A stretch of 64,000 nucleotides of DNA from an uncultured Alphaproteobacteria bacterium (GCA_902533625.1 CACAMI010000006.1:17664-81663), one strand, 5' to 3'. Shown: positions 28,336-37,363, numbered from the stretch's first letter. Notes: generated from the sequence alone by a model not told the origin. Made by a program: numbers and translations.

Positions 28336-30111
28336 TTAAAAATCTTCAACTCTAAGTTCCATCATGTCTTTGGATCCATTCAAAACACGCTCTTTTCGTA
28401 AACTAGTCTCGGGAAGGTGCCTCCTAAAAAAGTATCTTCCAGAAGAAACTTTTGCATTTAATAACGGGTCTTCTTTCTTGGATTGAGCAAGTTCATCCAG
28501 GGCTACTTTAACCATTTGAGCCCACATAAATCCGAGAGCGAGATATCCCATCAGGTGCATAAAATCAGTTGCTCCAGCCAATGCCTGATTTGGGTTATTT
28601 AATCCTTCTTTCATAAAAAATTCTAAACATTTTTCTGCATCCTTAAGTGCATTATTTAATGGAGTTATAAAATTTTCTGCAATTCTATCATCTTCTTTAT
28701 TTTCGCTAATAAAATCCTTTATTTCTTTTAAAAATCTGACTGTATGCTTCCCTCCATCAGATGATAATTTTCTACCAACAAGATCTAAGGCCTGAATGCC
28801 ATTGGTTCCTTCGTAAATCATGGCTATTCTAGCATCTCTTGCAAATTGACTCATGCCCCATTCTTCAATATAGCCGTGACCACCAAAAACTTGCTGAGAA
28901 TTAATAGTGCTTTCAAATCCCTTGTCTGTAATAAATCCTTTTACAACTGGGATTAGTAAACTTGCCAAACCTTCACTTTCTTTGTCACCCTCACGTTCTG
29001 CAAAATCCAGCATTGTTGCACACCACAGAGCCAGAGCTCTAGCTGCTTCAATAAACACTTTTTGGTCCATTAATGTTCGTCTAATGTCTGGGTGTTGGAT
29101 TATAGGGTCAGCATTTTTTGATCCATCCCTTTTTGAAATATCTTTCCCTTGAAGTCTTTCTTTAGCATAGGCTGCAGCTCTTTGATATGCTGCCTCAGCC
29201 TGACCTATCCCCTGAAGCCCAACTCCCAATCTAGCCTCGTTCATCATAGTGAACATTGCTCTTAACCCTTTATTCTCTTCAGAGATCAAAAATCCCTTTG
29301 CTCCGTCATAATTCATTACGCAAGTAGAGTTTCCATGGATGCCCATTTTTTCCTCAATTTTACTCACTGATAATGTATTTCGTTCTCCTAAAGATCCATC
29401 TTTTTTTATAAGGAACTTCGGCACAATAAACATAGAAATTCCTTTTACTCCTTCAGGGGATCCGGGAATTTTAGCTAAAACAAGGTGAATTATGTTTTCT
29501 GATAAATCATGATCTCCCGCTGATATAAAAATTTTTTGCCCTGTGATTTGGTAGGATCCATCGTGGCTTTTTTGAGCCTTTGTTTTTATCAATCCTAAAT
29601 CTGTGCCACAATGGGGCTCAGTCAAATTCATAGTTCCTGTCCATTTACAATTCACCAGATTCGGCAGATAAGTACTTTTTTGTTCCTTATTACCGTGTTG
29701 ATAAATTGCTGAATAAGCTCCATGGGTCAGCCCATGGTACATATTTAAGGCCATATTCGCTGAACAAAACATTTCACCTATAACTAGGCTAATAACGTGA
29801 GGCATCCCTTGACCTCCAAATTCTGGATCGCAATCAATTCCTGTCCAGCCTCCAGAATTGACCTTTAAGAAAGCTTCTTTAAAGCCCTTAGGTGTCCTCA
29901 CAACCCCATTATCAAGTGTGCAACCTTCTCTATCTCCTGAAATATTTATAGGAGCAAGTTCTTCCCTTGCTAGTTTTCCAGCTTCTTCAAAGATAGGTTT
30001 AGTGAAGTCTGGAGAGAGTTCAGAGTAGCCTTTTAGCTTCAAATTTTGAACTTTTAATAATTTATGAATAATAAATTGAAAATCATTTACTGGGGGTTCG
30101 TATAGGTGCAC
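28336..30111 (-). CDS. Acyl-CoA dehydrogenase, long 590-residue form (DmdC-like group)
   Basis: This is a 591-residue acyl-CoA dehydrogenase with an extra N-terminal region (1-40) and a C-terminal helical extension after residue ~470, longer than the usual ~390. The FAD/substrate region reads WTGTMNLTEPHCGTDLG and KIFISAGDHD. The MCAD-type catalytic Glu is in MIYEGTNGIQALDL. This long form includes the methylmercaptopropionyl-CoA dehydrogenase DmdC, but also general fatty acyl-CoA dehydrogenases. It heads the minus-strand set with GST, thiolase and FadB/FadJ-type genes, which supports beta-oxidation. Confidence 0.9.
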   Translation of the reverse strand: MHLYEPPVNDFQFIIHKLLKVQNLKLKGYSELSPDFTKPIFEEAGKLAREELAPINISGDREGCTLDNGVVRTPKGFKEAFLKVNSGGWTGIDCDPEFGGQGMPHVISLVIGEMFCSANMALNMYHGLTHGAYSAIYQHGNKEQKSTYLPNLVNCKWTGTMNLTEPHCGTDLGLIKTKAQKSHDGSYQITGQKIFISAGDHDLSENIIHLVLAKIPGSPEGVKGISMFIVPKFLIKKDGSLGERNTLSVSKIEEKMGIHGNSTCVMNYDGAKGFLISEENKGLRAMFTMMNEARLGVGLQGIGQAEAAYQRAAAYAKERLQGKDISKRDGSKNADPIIQHPDIRRTLMDQKVFIEAARALALWCATMLDFAEREGDKESEGLASLLIPVVKGFITDKGFESTINSQQVFGGHGYIEEWGMSQFARDARIAMIYEGTNGIQALDLVGRKLSSDGGKHTVRFLKEIKDFISENKEDDRIAENFITPLNNALKDAEKCLEFFMKEGLNNPNQALAGATDFMHLMGYLALGFMWAQMVKVALDELAQSKKEDPLLNAKVSSGRYFFRRHLPETSLRKERVLNGSKDMMELRVEDF

Positions 30112-30307
30112 ATGTTCTCCGTTATTTTAAAATTATTTTTCTAGTAATAGACACTCTGTTTAGTATTCATGTAGGAAAAATTAGGTTTTCTTGTCCAATC
30201 TATATTTTACTATTATCTAATAGCTGTGGTGTTAAGGTCAATAGTTTCAGAAATTTTTTTGAGTGTAAAATTTTTCCTCACTTTGATTTCTTTTTATCGA
30301 AAAAATA

Positions 30308-31441
30308 CTAAGATAAAAAGCTTGGTGCAAGGAAATAAAAACAGTAAGAAAGAATTAGTGCAGGAATTGTACTTAAAAGCGTAGCAACCGCAGCTATCTT
30401 TGGGGAAATTGCTAGAGCAGGGAATAAGGCATCTCCGTCATTTGAAATTGCATTTCCTAGCAGTGCAGAAAACGGAATCAATCCATTTATATACATTGTA
30501 GTGACTAAAATTTGAGGGCCACAACCTGGAATTAGGCCAATAAGTACTGCTAAGAGTGGAAGAAGCCAGGCGACTGATTGAAAAAGGTTAACTAAATCTA
30601 GGCCTGTCCCATAAATTGTGTATTCGAAAGTTAAGAAGGCTAGAACCACCCAAGTCGAAATAAAGCAAGTTTCTTCAGTGGCTCGAATTTGGGCTGAGTC
30701 TTCTGGGTGTGTCATGTATTTAACCGGAGAAATTGACCATATTATCAATCCTAAAAATATACCACATTGCGCTATTATTGAGCTAAGAAAAGTAAAGCTT
30801 TCAGAAATTTCAATAAAAGAGAGTCTCATTATTCCAAAAATAAATCCAGGAAAAAATAAGATTATATATAGTCTATACTTAAAATTAGATTTCAAGATCC
30901 TTTTGATATTTAAAGAGCCTCGTTCAATTTTGTGGAACTTACTTTTATAAAAAAAATCAACTAAATAGCCACATATAATTCCCGCCAACCAACACATTGG
31001 CAGCAAAAATAGTGCCGTATCCGGTTTTTTTGCAATTAAAAGAAAGGCGGCATCTCCCATAGTTGAGGTGAGAGCTGCAACTACGGCTCCCAATGTGACA
31101 CTGCCAGAATTATGTGCTGTGATTACTATCACTGCTCCCCCACATCCAGGCAAAGCACCCAGAAAACTTGATAGTGGAACTTGGAGATTTTTCTGCTTTC
31201 TCATCAATTGTCTTAGATCGATTTTAAATAATTGTTCTGCTCCGTAGAATACCAATAGTGTAAATGCCACAAATACGCTGACGCCAAGATATGCATCTTC
31301 AAGAGAAGTTAAAGTAATTTTGCCAATTTCACTGGGGTATAGAGAAAGGGCACCTAGCACAATAACAAGAGCGATGCGAGAATTAAAATAATTGTTTGGT
31401 GCCCAGTTCATTGACCTGCTTTCTAAATTCAAATTCAGCAT
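30308..31441 (-). CDS. Putative manganese/heavy-metal exporter membrane protein (ArsP_2-like)
   Basis: This is a 377-residue polytopic membrane protein with about ten hydrophobic segments arranged as two related halves. Each half carries a PGCG motif followed by a GD: GALPGCGGAVIVITAHN with STMGDAAF near residues 95-130, and IGLIPGCGPQILVTTMY with SNDGDALFPA near 310-350. This double signature fits the ten-helix putative manganese/heavy-metal exporter family. Three Fur-like 7-1-7 inverted repeats lie 34-80 bp upstream, which supports metal-responsive control. The substrate metal is inferred. An internal ATG at 31411 is an alternative start. Confidence 0.7.
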   Translation of the reverse strand: MLNLNLESRSMNWAPNNYFNSRIALVIVLGALSLYPSEIGKITLTSLEDAYLGVSVFVAFTLLVFYGAEQLFKIDLRQLMRKQKNLQVPLSSFLGALPGCGGAVIVITAHNSGSVTLGAVVAALTSTMGDAAFLLIAKKPDTALFLLPMCWLAGIICGYLVDFFYKSKFHKIERGSLNIKRILKSNFKYRLYIILFFPGFIFGIMRLSFIEISESFTFLSSIIAQCGIFLGLIIWSISPVKYMTHPEDSAQIRATEETCFISTWVVLAFLTFEYTIYGTGLDLVNLFQSVAWLLPLLAVLIGLIPGCGPQILVTTMYINGLIPFSALLGNAISNDGDALFPALAISPKIAAVATLLSTIPALILSYCFYFLAPSFLS

Positions 31442-31474
31442 TTCTCTATATTAAGTTTATCTATGGACTAATAT

Positions 31475-31520
31475 TGCGAATGAGTTGCAATTACAATACG
31501 CAAATTGCGAATAATTCTCA
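31475..31520. promoter_or_regulatory. Cluster of Fur/Mur-like 7-1-7 operator candidates
   Basis: In the 166-bp divergent gap, TGCGAATGAGTTGCA (31475-31489) and TGCGAATAATTCTCA (31506-31520) are imperfect 7-1-7 inverted repeats that share TGCGAAT and start 31 bp apart, about three helical turns. The perfect inverted repeat CGCAAATTGCG (31499-31509) overlaps the second. The 7-1-7 layout matches the general Fur-family box TGATAATnATTATCA. Control of the metal-exporter gene on the minus strand is the likely role. Confidence 0.5.
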
Positions 31521-31607
31521 ATAGCAAAAATTACAATTATAAGATTAATTACCTCTGGAAAATTTTTTCATTAGGTTTATGACTATGAATTATAAGGAGC
31601 TTTATTT

Positions 31608-32036
31608 ATGAAACTTGATGAAAGTGACCTCGCTGAACAGGTTATTGATTTTTTTAATAAGCTACCCTTTAACAAATTTATGGGCATATCACTCATAAGG
31701 ATAGGTAAAGGCTCGGCTGAGATGATGGTAGATTATAATAATAATTTGATTGGAGATAGTGAAAGTAAAGTAATTCACGGCGGTGTGGTGACAACGTTAC
31801 TAGATGCAGCCTGTGGAGCTGCGGTAATGTCAGCAGGAATGCCAAAAGTTCCTACAGCTACAATTGATCTTAGAATTGATTATATGCGTTCAGCCAAGCC
31901 TGGAAAAATGATTTTGGCAAAGGCTAATTGTTTCAGAATTACATCAAGTGTGGCTTTTGTGAAGGCAGATGCTACAGATGGAGTCGATGAAGTTCCTGTA
32001 GCATCAGCAAGTGGAGCATTTACTTCTCCAATCTAG
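31608..32036 (+). CDS. PaaI-type hotdog-fold thioesterase
   Basis: This is a 142-residue hotdog-fold protein. HGG at residues 57-59 (KVIHGGVVTTLLDAACGAA) and Asp66 form the acyl-CoA thioesterase active-site signature of the PaaI family, and TIDLRIDYMRSAKPGK is the typical following strand. Such enzymes hydrolyse acyl-CoA or aryl-CoA thioesters in the cytoplasm. A second hotdog protein begins 12 bp later, followed by an overlapping MATE gene, suggesting one operon. The ATG is preceded by AAGGAG. The specific substrate is unknown. Confidence 0.85.
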   Translation: MKLDESDLAEQVIDFFNKLPFNKFMGISLIRIGKGSAEMMVDYNNNLIGDSESKVIHGGVVTTLLDAACGAAVMSAGMPKVPTATIDLRIDYMRSAKPGKMILAKANCFRITSSVAFVKADATDGVDEVPVASASGAFTSPI

Positions 32037-32048
32037 GAAACTTATTTA

Positions 32049-32552
32049 TTGAAAGGAATAGTTATTCCAAAGAAATCACACGAGGAAAGTACTCATATAC
32101 TATATGATGTAGTTGATAGGATACCTTTTATAGATTTCTTAGGTGTCAAGTTTGACCTTTTTGAGGATAAGCTAACAGCAAGATTGCCTTTCAAGCCCGA
32201 GCTGATAGGAAATGGATTCATTAAGGCTCTGCATGGTGGAGCCATAGGTTCATTTTTAGAAACTGTGGCCATTGTTGAGTTAGCACATTATCTAAATATG
32301 AGTAAAAAAATCCCCCAGAAAATGGGGAAAATTAAATTACCTAAAACAATTGATTTTACTATAGATTATATGTATCCGGGCTTGGACCAAGACTCATTTG
32401 CTTTGGCCAAGGTGAATAGGGCTGGAAAAAGGTATGCATCAGTTTCGGTAAAGGCCTGGCAGGAAAATAAGGAAAAGCCTTTCGCTCAGGCAATCGGTCA
32501 TTTTTTGGTTCCCAAAATAGATTTAAAATCGTGGGAAAATGAGACCAGATAG
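32049..32552 (+). CDS. Second PaaI-type hotdog-fold thioesterase
   Basis: This is a 167-residue hotdog protein from a TTG at 32049. HGG at residues 62-64 (ALHGGAIGSFLETVAIVEL) and Glu71 replace the HGG/Asp arrangement of its upstream neighbour. TIDFTIDYMYPGLDQD parallels the corresponding strand there. The pair may be an old tandem duplication or a heteromeric enzyme. The 3' end overlaps the MATE gene by 14 bp. Thioester hydrolysis is inferred from the fold. Confidence 0.78.
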   Translation: MKGIVIPKKSHEESTHILYDVVDRIPFIDFLGVKFDLFEDKLTARLPFKPELIGNGFIKALHGGAIGSFLETVAIVELAHYLNMSKKIPQKMGKIKLPKTIDFTIDYMYPGLDQDSFALAKVNRAGKRYASVSVKAWQENKEKPFAQAIGHFLVPKIDLKSWENETR

Positions 32553-33858
32553 CAACATAAGTAATAGGCGATTTTTTGCTATTGCTGTTCCAATAATATT
32601 TGCAAACATTACAATTCCTATGATTGGTTTGGTTGATACAGCCGTCATTGGTCATTTAGGTTCTGCCGTTTTAATTGCTGGGGCAGGTATGGGTGCTGCT
32701 TTCCTCACTGGTGTTTATCATCTATTTAATTTTCTGACTACGGGAGTTTCTGCATTCACATCGCAGGCTAGAGGAAAGTCTGATCAGATAGAGGTTTTGG
32801 CCAACGGATTGAGGGGCATGCTTATGGGTTTGGTCTTGGGTCTTTGTATATTTATCGTACATAAGCCGCTATTTAATTTTATTTTTTTTATTAGTCCAGC
32901 AGAGGATTTGGTAAACGATATAGCTCATAGATATATCAGTATTAGGGTCTTTGCAGCTCCTTTTGCCTTGGCTAACTTTGCCTTTATGGGCTGGTTACTT
33001 GCTGTAGAGAAAAGCTTCACCGTTATGCTGATTCAATCTTCAGTAACATTAATGAATATTATTTTAGATCTCTTTTTCGTAATCTATTTAGAACTAGGTG
33101 TGCCGGGAGTGGCAATGGCCAGCGCAATTTCTGAAGCTTTTGGATTTTCTTTATCGCTTTTTTTCTGTAGGAAAATTTTTACAAAAAAATTGTTTATTGA
33201 AAGAAAGTTTATTTTTAATCTATCGAAGTGGCTAAAGATTCTAGGAGCAAACACCGATATCTTTCTTAGAACCCTACTTCTAGAGTGTGTAGCAATAAGC
33301 TATATAGTGATTGGCTCAACATTAGGGACCTTAACTCAAGCCACAAATCAAATACTATATCAATTTTTAAGTTTTTCCTCATATGCCTTAGATGGGTTCG
33401 CCTTTTCATCTCAGGTCCTTGTAGGAATTTCTTATGGTCAAAAAAGTTTATCCGATTTTAGAAAGGTTTTCGTAATGGGGCTGAAATGGGGTTTAGCCGG
33501 AGGGGGGTTCTTAACAGCTGTATTTTTAATTTTTGGGGAACACTTTGTGGACTTAATGACAGTGGCTGAAGATGTTAGAGAAGAGGCATATCACTTTTTA
33601 TTTTTTATGGCCATCACACCTCTTACAGGAGTTTCTTCGTGGATCTTAGATGGTGTTTTTGTAGGTGCACTGGAAACAAAAAAAATGAGGAGGGCTATGC
33701 TTGAAAGTGTTATTTTTTACGGAATAGTTGCGGCTATTACAGTGCCAACATTTGGAAACTATGGTTTATGGTTATCTGTTTCAGGGTTATTTATTTGTAG
33801 AGCAGTTACGCTTTTGGTGCGTTATAGATCTTTAGAGACTTCCTTAAGTAAATTATAA
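32539..33858 (+). CDS. MATE-family efflux transporter (DinF-like)
   Basis: This is a 439-residue membrane protein with about twelve hydrophobic segments. The N-terminal FANITIPMIGLVDTAVIGHLG and the later YALDGFAFSSQVLVGISYG are typical of the DinF branch of MATE exporters (Na+ or H+ antiporters for organic cations). The start overlaps the preceding thioesterase by 14 bp, implying translational coupling; the reason for the pairing is unclear. The gene converges with pyrD with a 3-bp gap. Confidence 0.87.
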   Translation: MRPDSNISNRRFFAIAVPIIFANITIPMIGLVDTAVIGHLGSAVLIAGAGMGAAFLTGVYHLFNFLTTGVSAFTSQARGKSDQIEVLANGLRGMLMGLVLGLCIFIVHKPLFNFIFFISPAEDLVNDIAHRYISIRVFAAPFALANFAFMGWLLAVEKSFTVMLIQSSVTLMNIILDLFFVIYLELGVPGVAMASAISEAFGFSLSLFFCRKIFTKKLFIERKFIFNLSKWLKILGANTDIFLRTLLLECVAISYIVIGSTLGTLTQATNQILYQFLSFSSYALDGFAFSSQVLVGISYGQKSLSDFRKVFVMGLKWGLAGGGFLTAVFLIFGEHFVDLMTVAEDVREEAYHFLFFMAITPLTGVSSWILDGVFVGALETKKMRRAMLESVIFYGIVAAITVPTFGNYGLWLSVSGLFICRAVTLLVRYRSLETSLSKL

Positions 33859-33861
33859 AAC

Positions 33862-34911
33862 TTAACTAAGCCATTTTTTGTGATCAATACCAGTTACTGA
33901 TTTAATGCTTTGCACGCCATCTTTTTTCAATAATGTATCAAGGCTTCTAACAATTTCTTCAATTACTCCAATACCTTTATATCCAATTGCCGTATAAATT
34001 TGAAGAGCTGAAGCTCCAGCTTTGATTTTTTCATATGCGTCTTCTCCTGAGAAGATTCCGCCTACCCCAATCAAAGGGATTTCACCTGACGATATGCTAA
34101 AAAGTTCAGCTAATTTCTTTGTTGAAATAGAAAATATGGGCCTTCCAGACAAACCTCCTCTCTCATTCTTATTTTTACTATTGAGGTTATTTCTGGAGAC
34201 GGTTGTATTTGTAGCAATTAGGCCATCTAATTTAAATTTAACTGATACTTCTACTATTTCTTCAAGTCTTTTAAGGTTTGTGTCTGGGTCAATTTTTAAA
34301 AATATTTTAATAGGTTTTGAAAATGAATTATTCATTTCACAAACAGCTGATAACAAATCTGTTAAATTGTTCTTACTTTGTAATGTCCTTAAATTGGGTG
34401 TGTTTGGTGACGAAATATTTATAGTGGCAAAATCAAAATGCTTTTCACATTTTTTAAGGACATTCACATAATCTTCTAATTTGTTTTCAGATTTTCTATT
34501 TGCTCCAATGTTTATCCCCACAATTCCAAGTGGACGAGCTTCACTCACGCGCTTTTGCACGGCATCTATTCCGTGGTTATTGAAACCTAATCTATTAATC
34601 AAACCTAAATCTTCCCATAGTCTAAAGACCCTTGGTTTTTGGTTTCCCTTTTGTGGTAGAGGTGTAATGGCTCCAATTTCAGTGAAGCTTGCTCCAAAAT
34701 TAAAGCTAGCTTGTATTATTTCACCATTTTTATCAAAGCCACCAGATAAACCTAATGGGTGATATAAGTTTAACCCAGCCACCTCAGTTTTTAGCCGATC
34801 ACTTTCAAATCGAAATTTTTTTCTTCTGCTAAATTTTAGAAATTTAATCGCTATGTAGTGGGCTAGCTCGGGCTCTAGAAAGTGTAAAAGTTTTAAACCA
34901 GAGCTATACAT
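33862..34911 (-). CDS. pyrD: Dihydroorotate dehydrogenase, class 2 (quinone-dependent)
   Basis: This 349-residue class 2 PyrD has the N-terminal amphipathic extension (LKLLHFLEPELAHYIAIKFL) used for membrane and quinone contact. GLSGGFDKNGE and the catalytic-loop region TINISSPNTPNLRTLQ follow, then GLIATNTT and the phosphate/FMN site LIGVGGIFSGEDAYEKI. It oxidises dihydroorotate to orotate in pyrimidine synthesis and passes electrons to ubiquinone. The start ATG abuts the stop of the DUF952 gene with no gap, an arrangement seen in alphaproteobacteria. Confidence 0.95.
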   Translation of the reverse strand: MYSSGLKLLHFLEPELAHYIAIKFLKFSRRKKFRFESDRLKTEVAGLNLYHPLGLSGGFDKNGEIIQASFNFGASFTEIGAITPLPQKGNQKPRVFRLWEDLGLINRLGFNNHGIDAVQKRVSEARPLGIVGINIGANRKSENKLEDYVNVLKKCEKHFDFATINISSPNTPNLRTLQSKNNLTDLLSAVCEMNNSFSKPIKIFLKIDPDTNLKRLEEIVEVSVKFKLDGLIATNTTVSRNNLNSKNKNERGGLSGRPIFSISTKKLAELFSISSGEIPLIGVGGIFSGEDAYEKIKAGASALQIYTAIGYKGIGVIEEIVRSLDTLLKKDGVQSIKSVTGIDHKKWLS

Positions 34912-35250
34912 TTAATTCATAAAATCGACAGGTATTGAGAAGTGACCTTGATTTTTTTTCAAAAAAATTTTTTTGTCGATATTTTCGAAATGTATCTTTC
35001 CGTATAGATGAGGAAAGAGATCATTATTTCGCGAGGTTTCCCACACTAGTCCATCAAGTCTAGCGGATCGAAAAGCTAAGATGTAGACACTTTTTAAATT
35101 AGAGAAGTGTATTTCAAGAGTTTCTTTCAGCTGATTTGCCGTTGATAAATGAATGAAGCCATCTTTCGTGTCAACTGCAGATCCATATGAGACCTTTTGG
35201 TTTTTTAGGGTTAAGAACTCTTTTTCAAGCAATATCTTATAAACAATCAT
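34912..35250 (-). CDS. DUF952 family protein
   Basis: This is a 112-residue cytoplasmic protein. MIVYKILLEKEF, DGFIHLSTANQLKETLE, VWETSRNNDLFPHLYGKI and the C-terminal GHFSIPVDF are characteristic of DUF952, a small family related in fold to ADP-ribosyltransferase-like proteins and of unknown biochemical role. It directly precedes pyrD without any gap, so the two are almost certainly translated from one message. No function is proposed. Confidence 0.85.
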   Translation of the reverse strand: MIVYKILLEKEFLTLKNQKVSYGSAVDTKDGFIHLSTANQLKETLEIHFSNLKSVYILAFRSARLDGLVWETSRNNDLFPHLYGKIHFENIDKKIFLKKNQGHFSIPVDFMN

Positions 35251-35265
35251 CTGATCTCTTAAGAA

Positions 35266-36648
35266 TTAATCTAGGATACCTTCTGCAAATGCCCAATCCC
35301 TAGTTGCGTCTAAAGCTTTTTTTACAGGATCGAATAATTCATCGAGTTGTTGCTCCGTGATTATCATTGGTGGACAAAAAGCTACACTGTCTCCAATAGC
35401 TCTTATCATTATTCCTTTGTTTAATAATTCAGAAGCCATTTTAGCTCCAACCTTTCCTGGCTCTTTAAAGGGCGCGGGTGTCTTATTTGGAGTTAGCTCT
35501 AGGGCTCCCATTAAGCCCAGAGATCTAGCTTCTCCAACAATATCATGGTCTGAAAAGCTATTTAATTTTGATTTAAAACTAGAAGAAAGGTTTCTTACAT
35601 TTTGTAAAATATTTCTTTCCTGATAAATCTCCAAAGCCTTTATGCCAACTGCGCAACCGACAGGGTGGCCTCCATATGTAAATCCGTGTCCGAAAGTTCC
35701 TAGTGTTCCAGTATGCTCCTCAATCACATTAGCCATTTCATTATCTATTGCTACTGCAGATAAAGGCGCATACCCTGCTGTAAGTTGCTTAGCCATTGAG
35801 ATCGAATTTGGACTCATGCCTAATGTTTGGGAGCCAAACCACTCACCGGTACGACCAAATCCACAAATAACCTCATCTGATATTGCTATAATATCATATT
35901 TTTTTAGAACTTTTCCTATTTCTTCGAAGTAACTTTCTGGTGGCACAATAACTCCTCCGGCACCCATTACCGGTTCAGCGATGAAGGCTGCAACCGTATC
36001 AGGGTCCTCATTAAGCAAAAGCTCTTCAAGAGATTTAGCAAGGCGCAAAGCAAAATCCTTTTCAGTCTCTCCTTCAATTTTCTCACGCCAGAAGTGAGGT
36101 GTTTCTGTATGCTTGACAAAATCCAAAGGTAGATCGAAATCTTTGTGGTTGTAGGGTAATCCCGTTAAAGAGGCTGAAACTATTGAAACTCCATGATACC
36201 CTTTTTTGCGACTAATAATCTTTTTTTTATTTCTCCGACCTTTGGCATTATTATAATACCATGCTAATTTGATTTGAGATTCATTTGCTTCGGATCCAGA
36301 TGATTGGTAAAAAACTCTCGACATATGGCCAGGCGCAAGTTCTTTAATTTTTTCTGCAAGCTCGACTGCGGGCTCGTGACTTCGACCACTGAACAGATGG
36401 TAATAAGGTAATTTTTCGATTTGAAGTTTTGCTGCTTCTATAAGCTCTGGGTCTGAAAAACCTAATCCACAGCACCACAAACCCGACATACCTTCCAGAT
36501 ATCTTTTGTTCTCATTGTCATAAACATAAATTCCATCACCTTTTTCTACAAAATGAGCTCCTGTTGTTTTTATTGCCATGGCATTTGTATATGGATGGAT
36601 TAGAGATTGTAGATCTCTTGTCTGATAGTTTGTTAGCATGTTTATCAT
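35266..36648 (-). CDS. Class III PLP aminotransferase, omega-amine:pyruvate type
   Basis: This is a 460-residue fold-type I aminotransferase. Asp258 in AISDEVICGFGRTGEWFG and the PLP lysine Lys287 in SMAKQLTAGYAPLSA are visible, with SSGSEANES near 117 and YHGVS near 151. SGLWCCGLGF near residue 56 and the HPYTN start resemble the SpuC/omega-transaminase subgroup. It is the second of three class III paralogues in the window and is not adjacent to polyamine genes. Substrate is open: putrescine, taurine or another terminal amine. The ATG at 36648 is supported by AAGGA 7 bases upstream. An excalibur-type lipoprotein gene precedes it by 15 bp. Confidence 0.82.
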   Translation of the reverse strand: MINMLTNYQTRDLQSLIHPYTNAMAIKTTGAHFVEKGDGIYVYDNENKRYLEGMSGLWCCGLGFSDPELIEAAKLQIEKLPYYHLFSGRSHEPAVELAEKIKELAPGHMSRVFYQSSGSEANESQIKLAWYYNNAKGRRNKKKIISRKKGYHGVSIVSASLTGLPYNHKDFDLPLDFVKHTETPHFWREKIEGETEKDFALRLAKSLEELLLNEDPDTVAAFIAEPVMGAGGVIVPPESYFEEIGKVLKKYDIIAISDEVICGFGRTGEWFGSQTLGMSPNSISMAKQLTAGYAPLSAVAIDNEMANVIEEHTGTLGTFGHGFTYGGHPVGCAVGIKALEIYQERNILQNVRNLSSSFKSKLNSFSDHDIVGEARSLGLMGALELTPNKTPAPFKEPGKVGAKMASELLNKGIMIRAIGDSVAFCPPMIITEQQLDELFDPVKKALDATRDWAFAEGILD

Positions 36649-36663
36649 TGTTTATCCTTCAAC

Positions 36664-37362
36664 TTAATTATCTAGTTCAATAAGTCTAAAAACCTCTGGA
36701 TTCCAAAAACACGCGTATCCATCTCCGTCAGGATCTAGCTTCAAAGGATCTAATTCAGGGCCTCCGTTTGCGAGAAAATATCTTTGAGAATCATCTTTTA
36801 TTCTAAAACGGGAGCAGTTGTTTGGCTCATTGCTACTCCTAATATAATTTCGCCTATAAATTCTTTTGCCGACTGGATTTGTTGTTGATCGTGCAAAAGC
36901 GGCGATATTGACCGTAGCAATAATATCTGGGATATCTCCAGGCTGAATTATAATCCTTTTTTCTCTTACCTCCAATATGAAGGCAGCTGCTTCATCACGG
37001 TCAACCTTTTGCTGTTCAAATGAAAATTGAGATAAGTCAAGTGTGCCATCATCTGATGATAAAGTAGAAGCAAGCTCTTTCTGGTCTTCTTCACTTGCTA
37101 TTTTTTGACCAGCTTCTCTAAGGCTTGACGAAGCGGTTTCAACAAGCTCCTTGGTTCCTTCTAGTATGTTTTCACTAGCGGATTCGGCAAGTTGGCTGAC
37201 ACCTTCCTTTACTTCAATTATTGAGTTAGATATTTCTTCAGTGTAAGGACTTACATTTTTTGCTATTGTAGCTCCACCTTCTTGCATTTCTGTCTGGCAC
37301 GACATTATAGAAAATGTAGAGAGAAATATAAAAACTTTCAGATTCATTTTTGATAAAGGCAT
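36664..37362 (-). CDS. Predicted lipoprotein with C-terminal excalibur-like domain
   Basis: This is a 232-residue protein. The N-terminal hydrophobic signal ends in FSIMSCQT, a lipobox with a candidate lipidated Cys near residue 22. Residues ~35-110 are acidic, Ser-rich and predicted helical or coiled-coil. The C-terminus has NCSRFRIKDDSQRYFLANGG and DPDGDGYACFW, matching the excalibur layout (Cys, aromatic residues, Asp-rich DxDGDGxxC calcium loop). It starts 1 bp after the gatA stop, so its translation may be coupled to gatA. Role at the cell envelope is inferred; the specific function is unknown. Confidence 0.65.
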   Translation of the reverse strand: MPLSKMNLKVFIFLSTFSIMSCQTEMQEGGATIAKNVSPYTEEISNSIIEVKEGVSQLAESASENILEGTKELVETASSSLREAGQKIASEEDQKELASTLSSDDGTLDLSQFSFEQQKVDRDEAAAFILEVREKRIIIQPGDIPDIIATVNIAAFARSTTNPVGKRIYRRNYIRSSNEPNNCSRFRIKDDSQRYFLANGGPELDPLKLDPDGDGYACFWNPEVFRLIELDN

Positions 37363-37363
37363 G

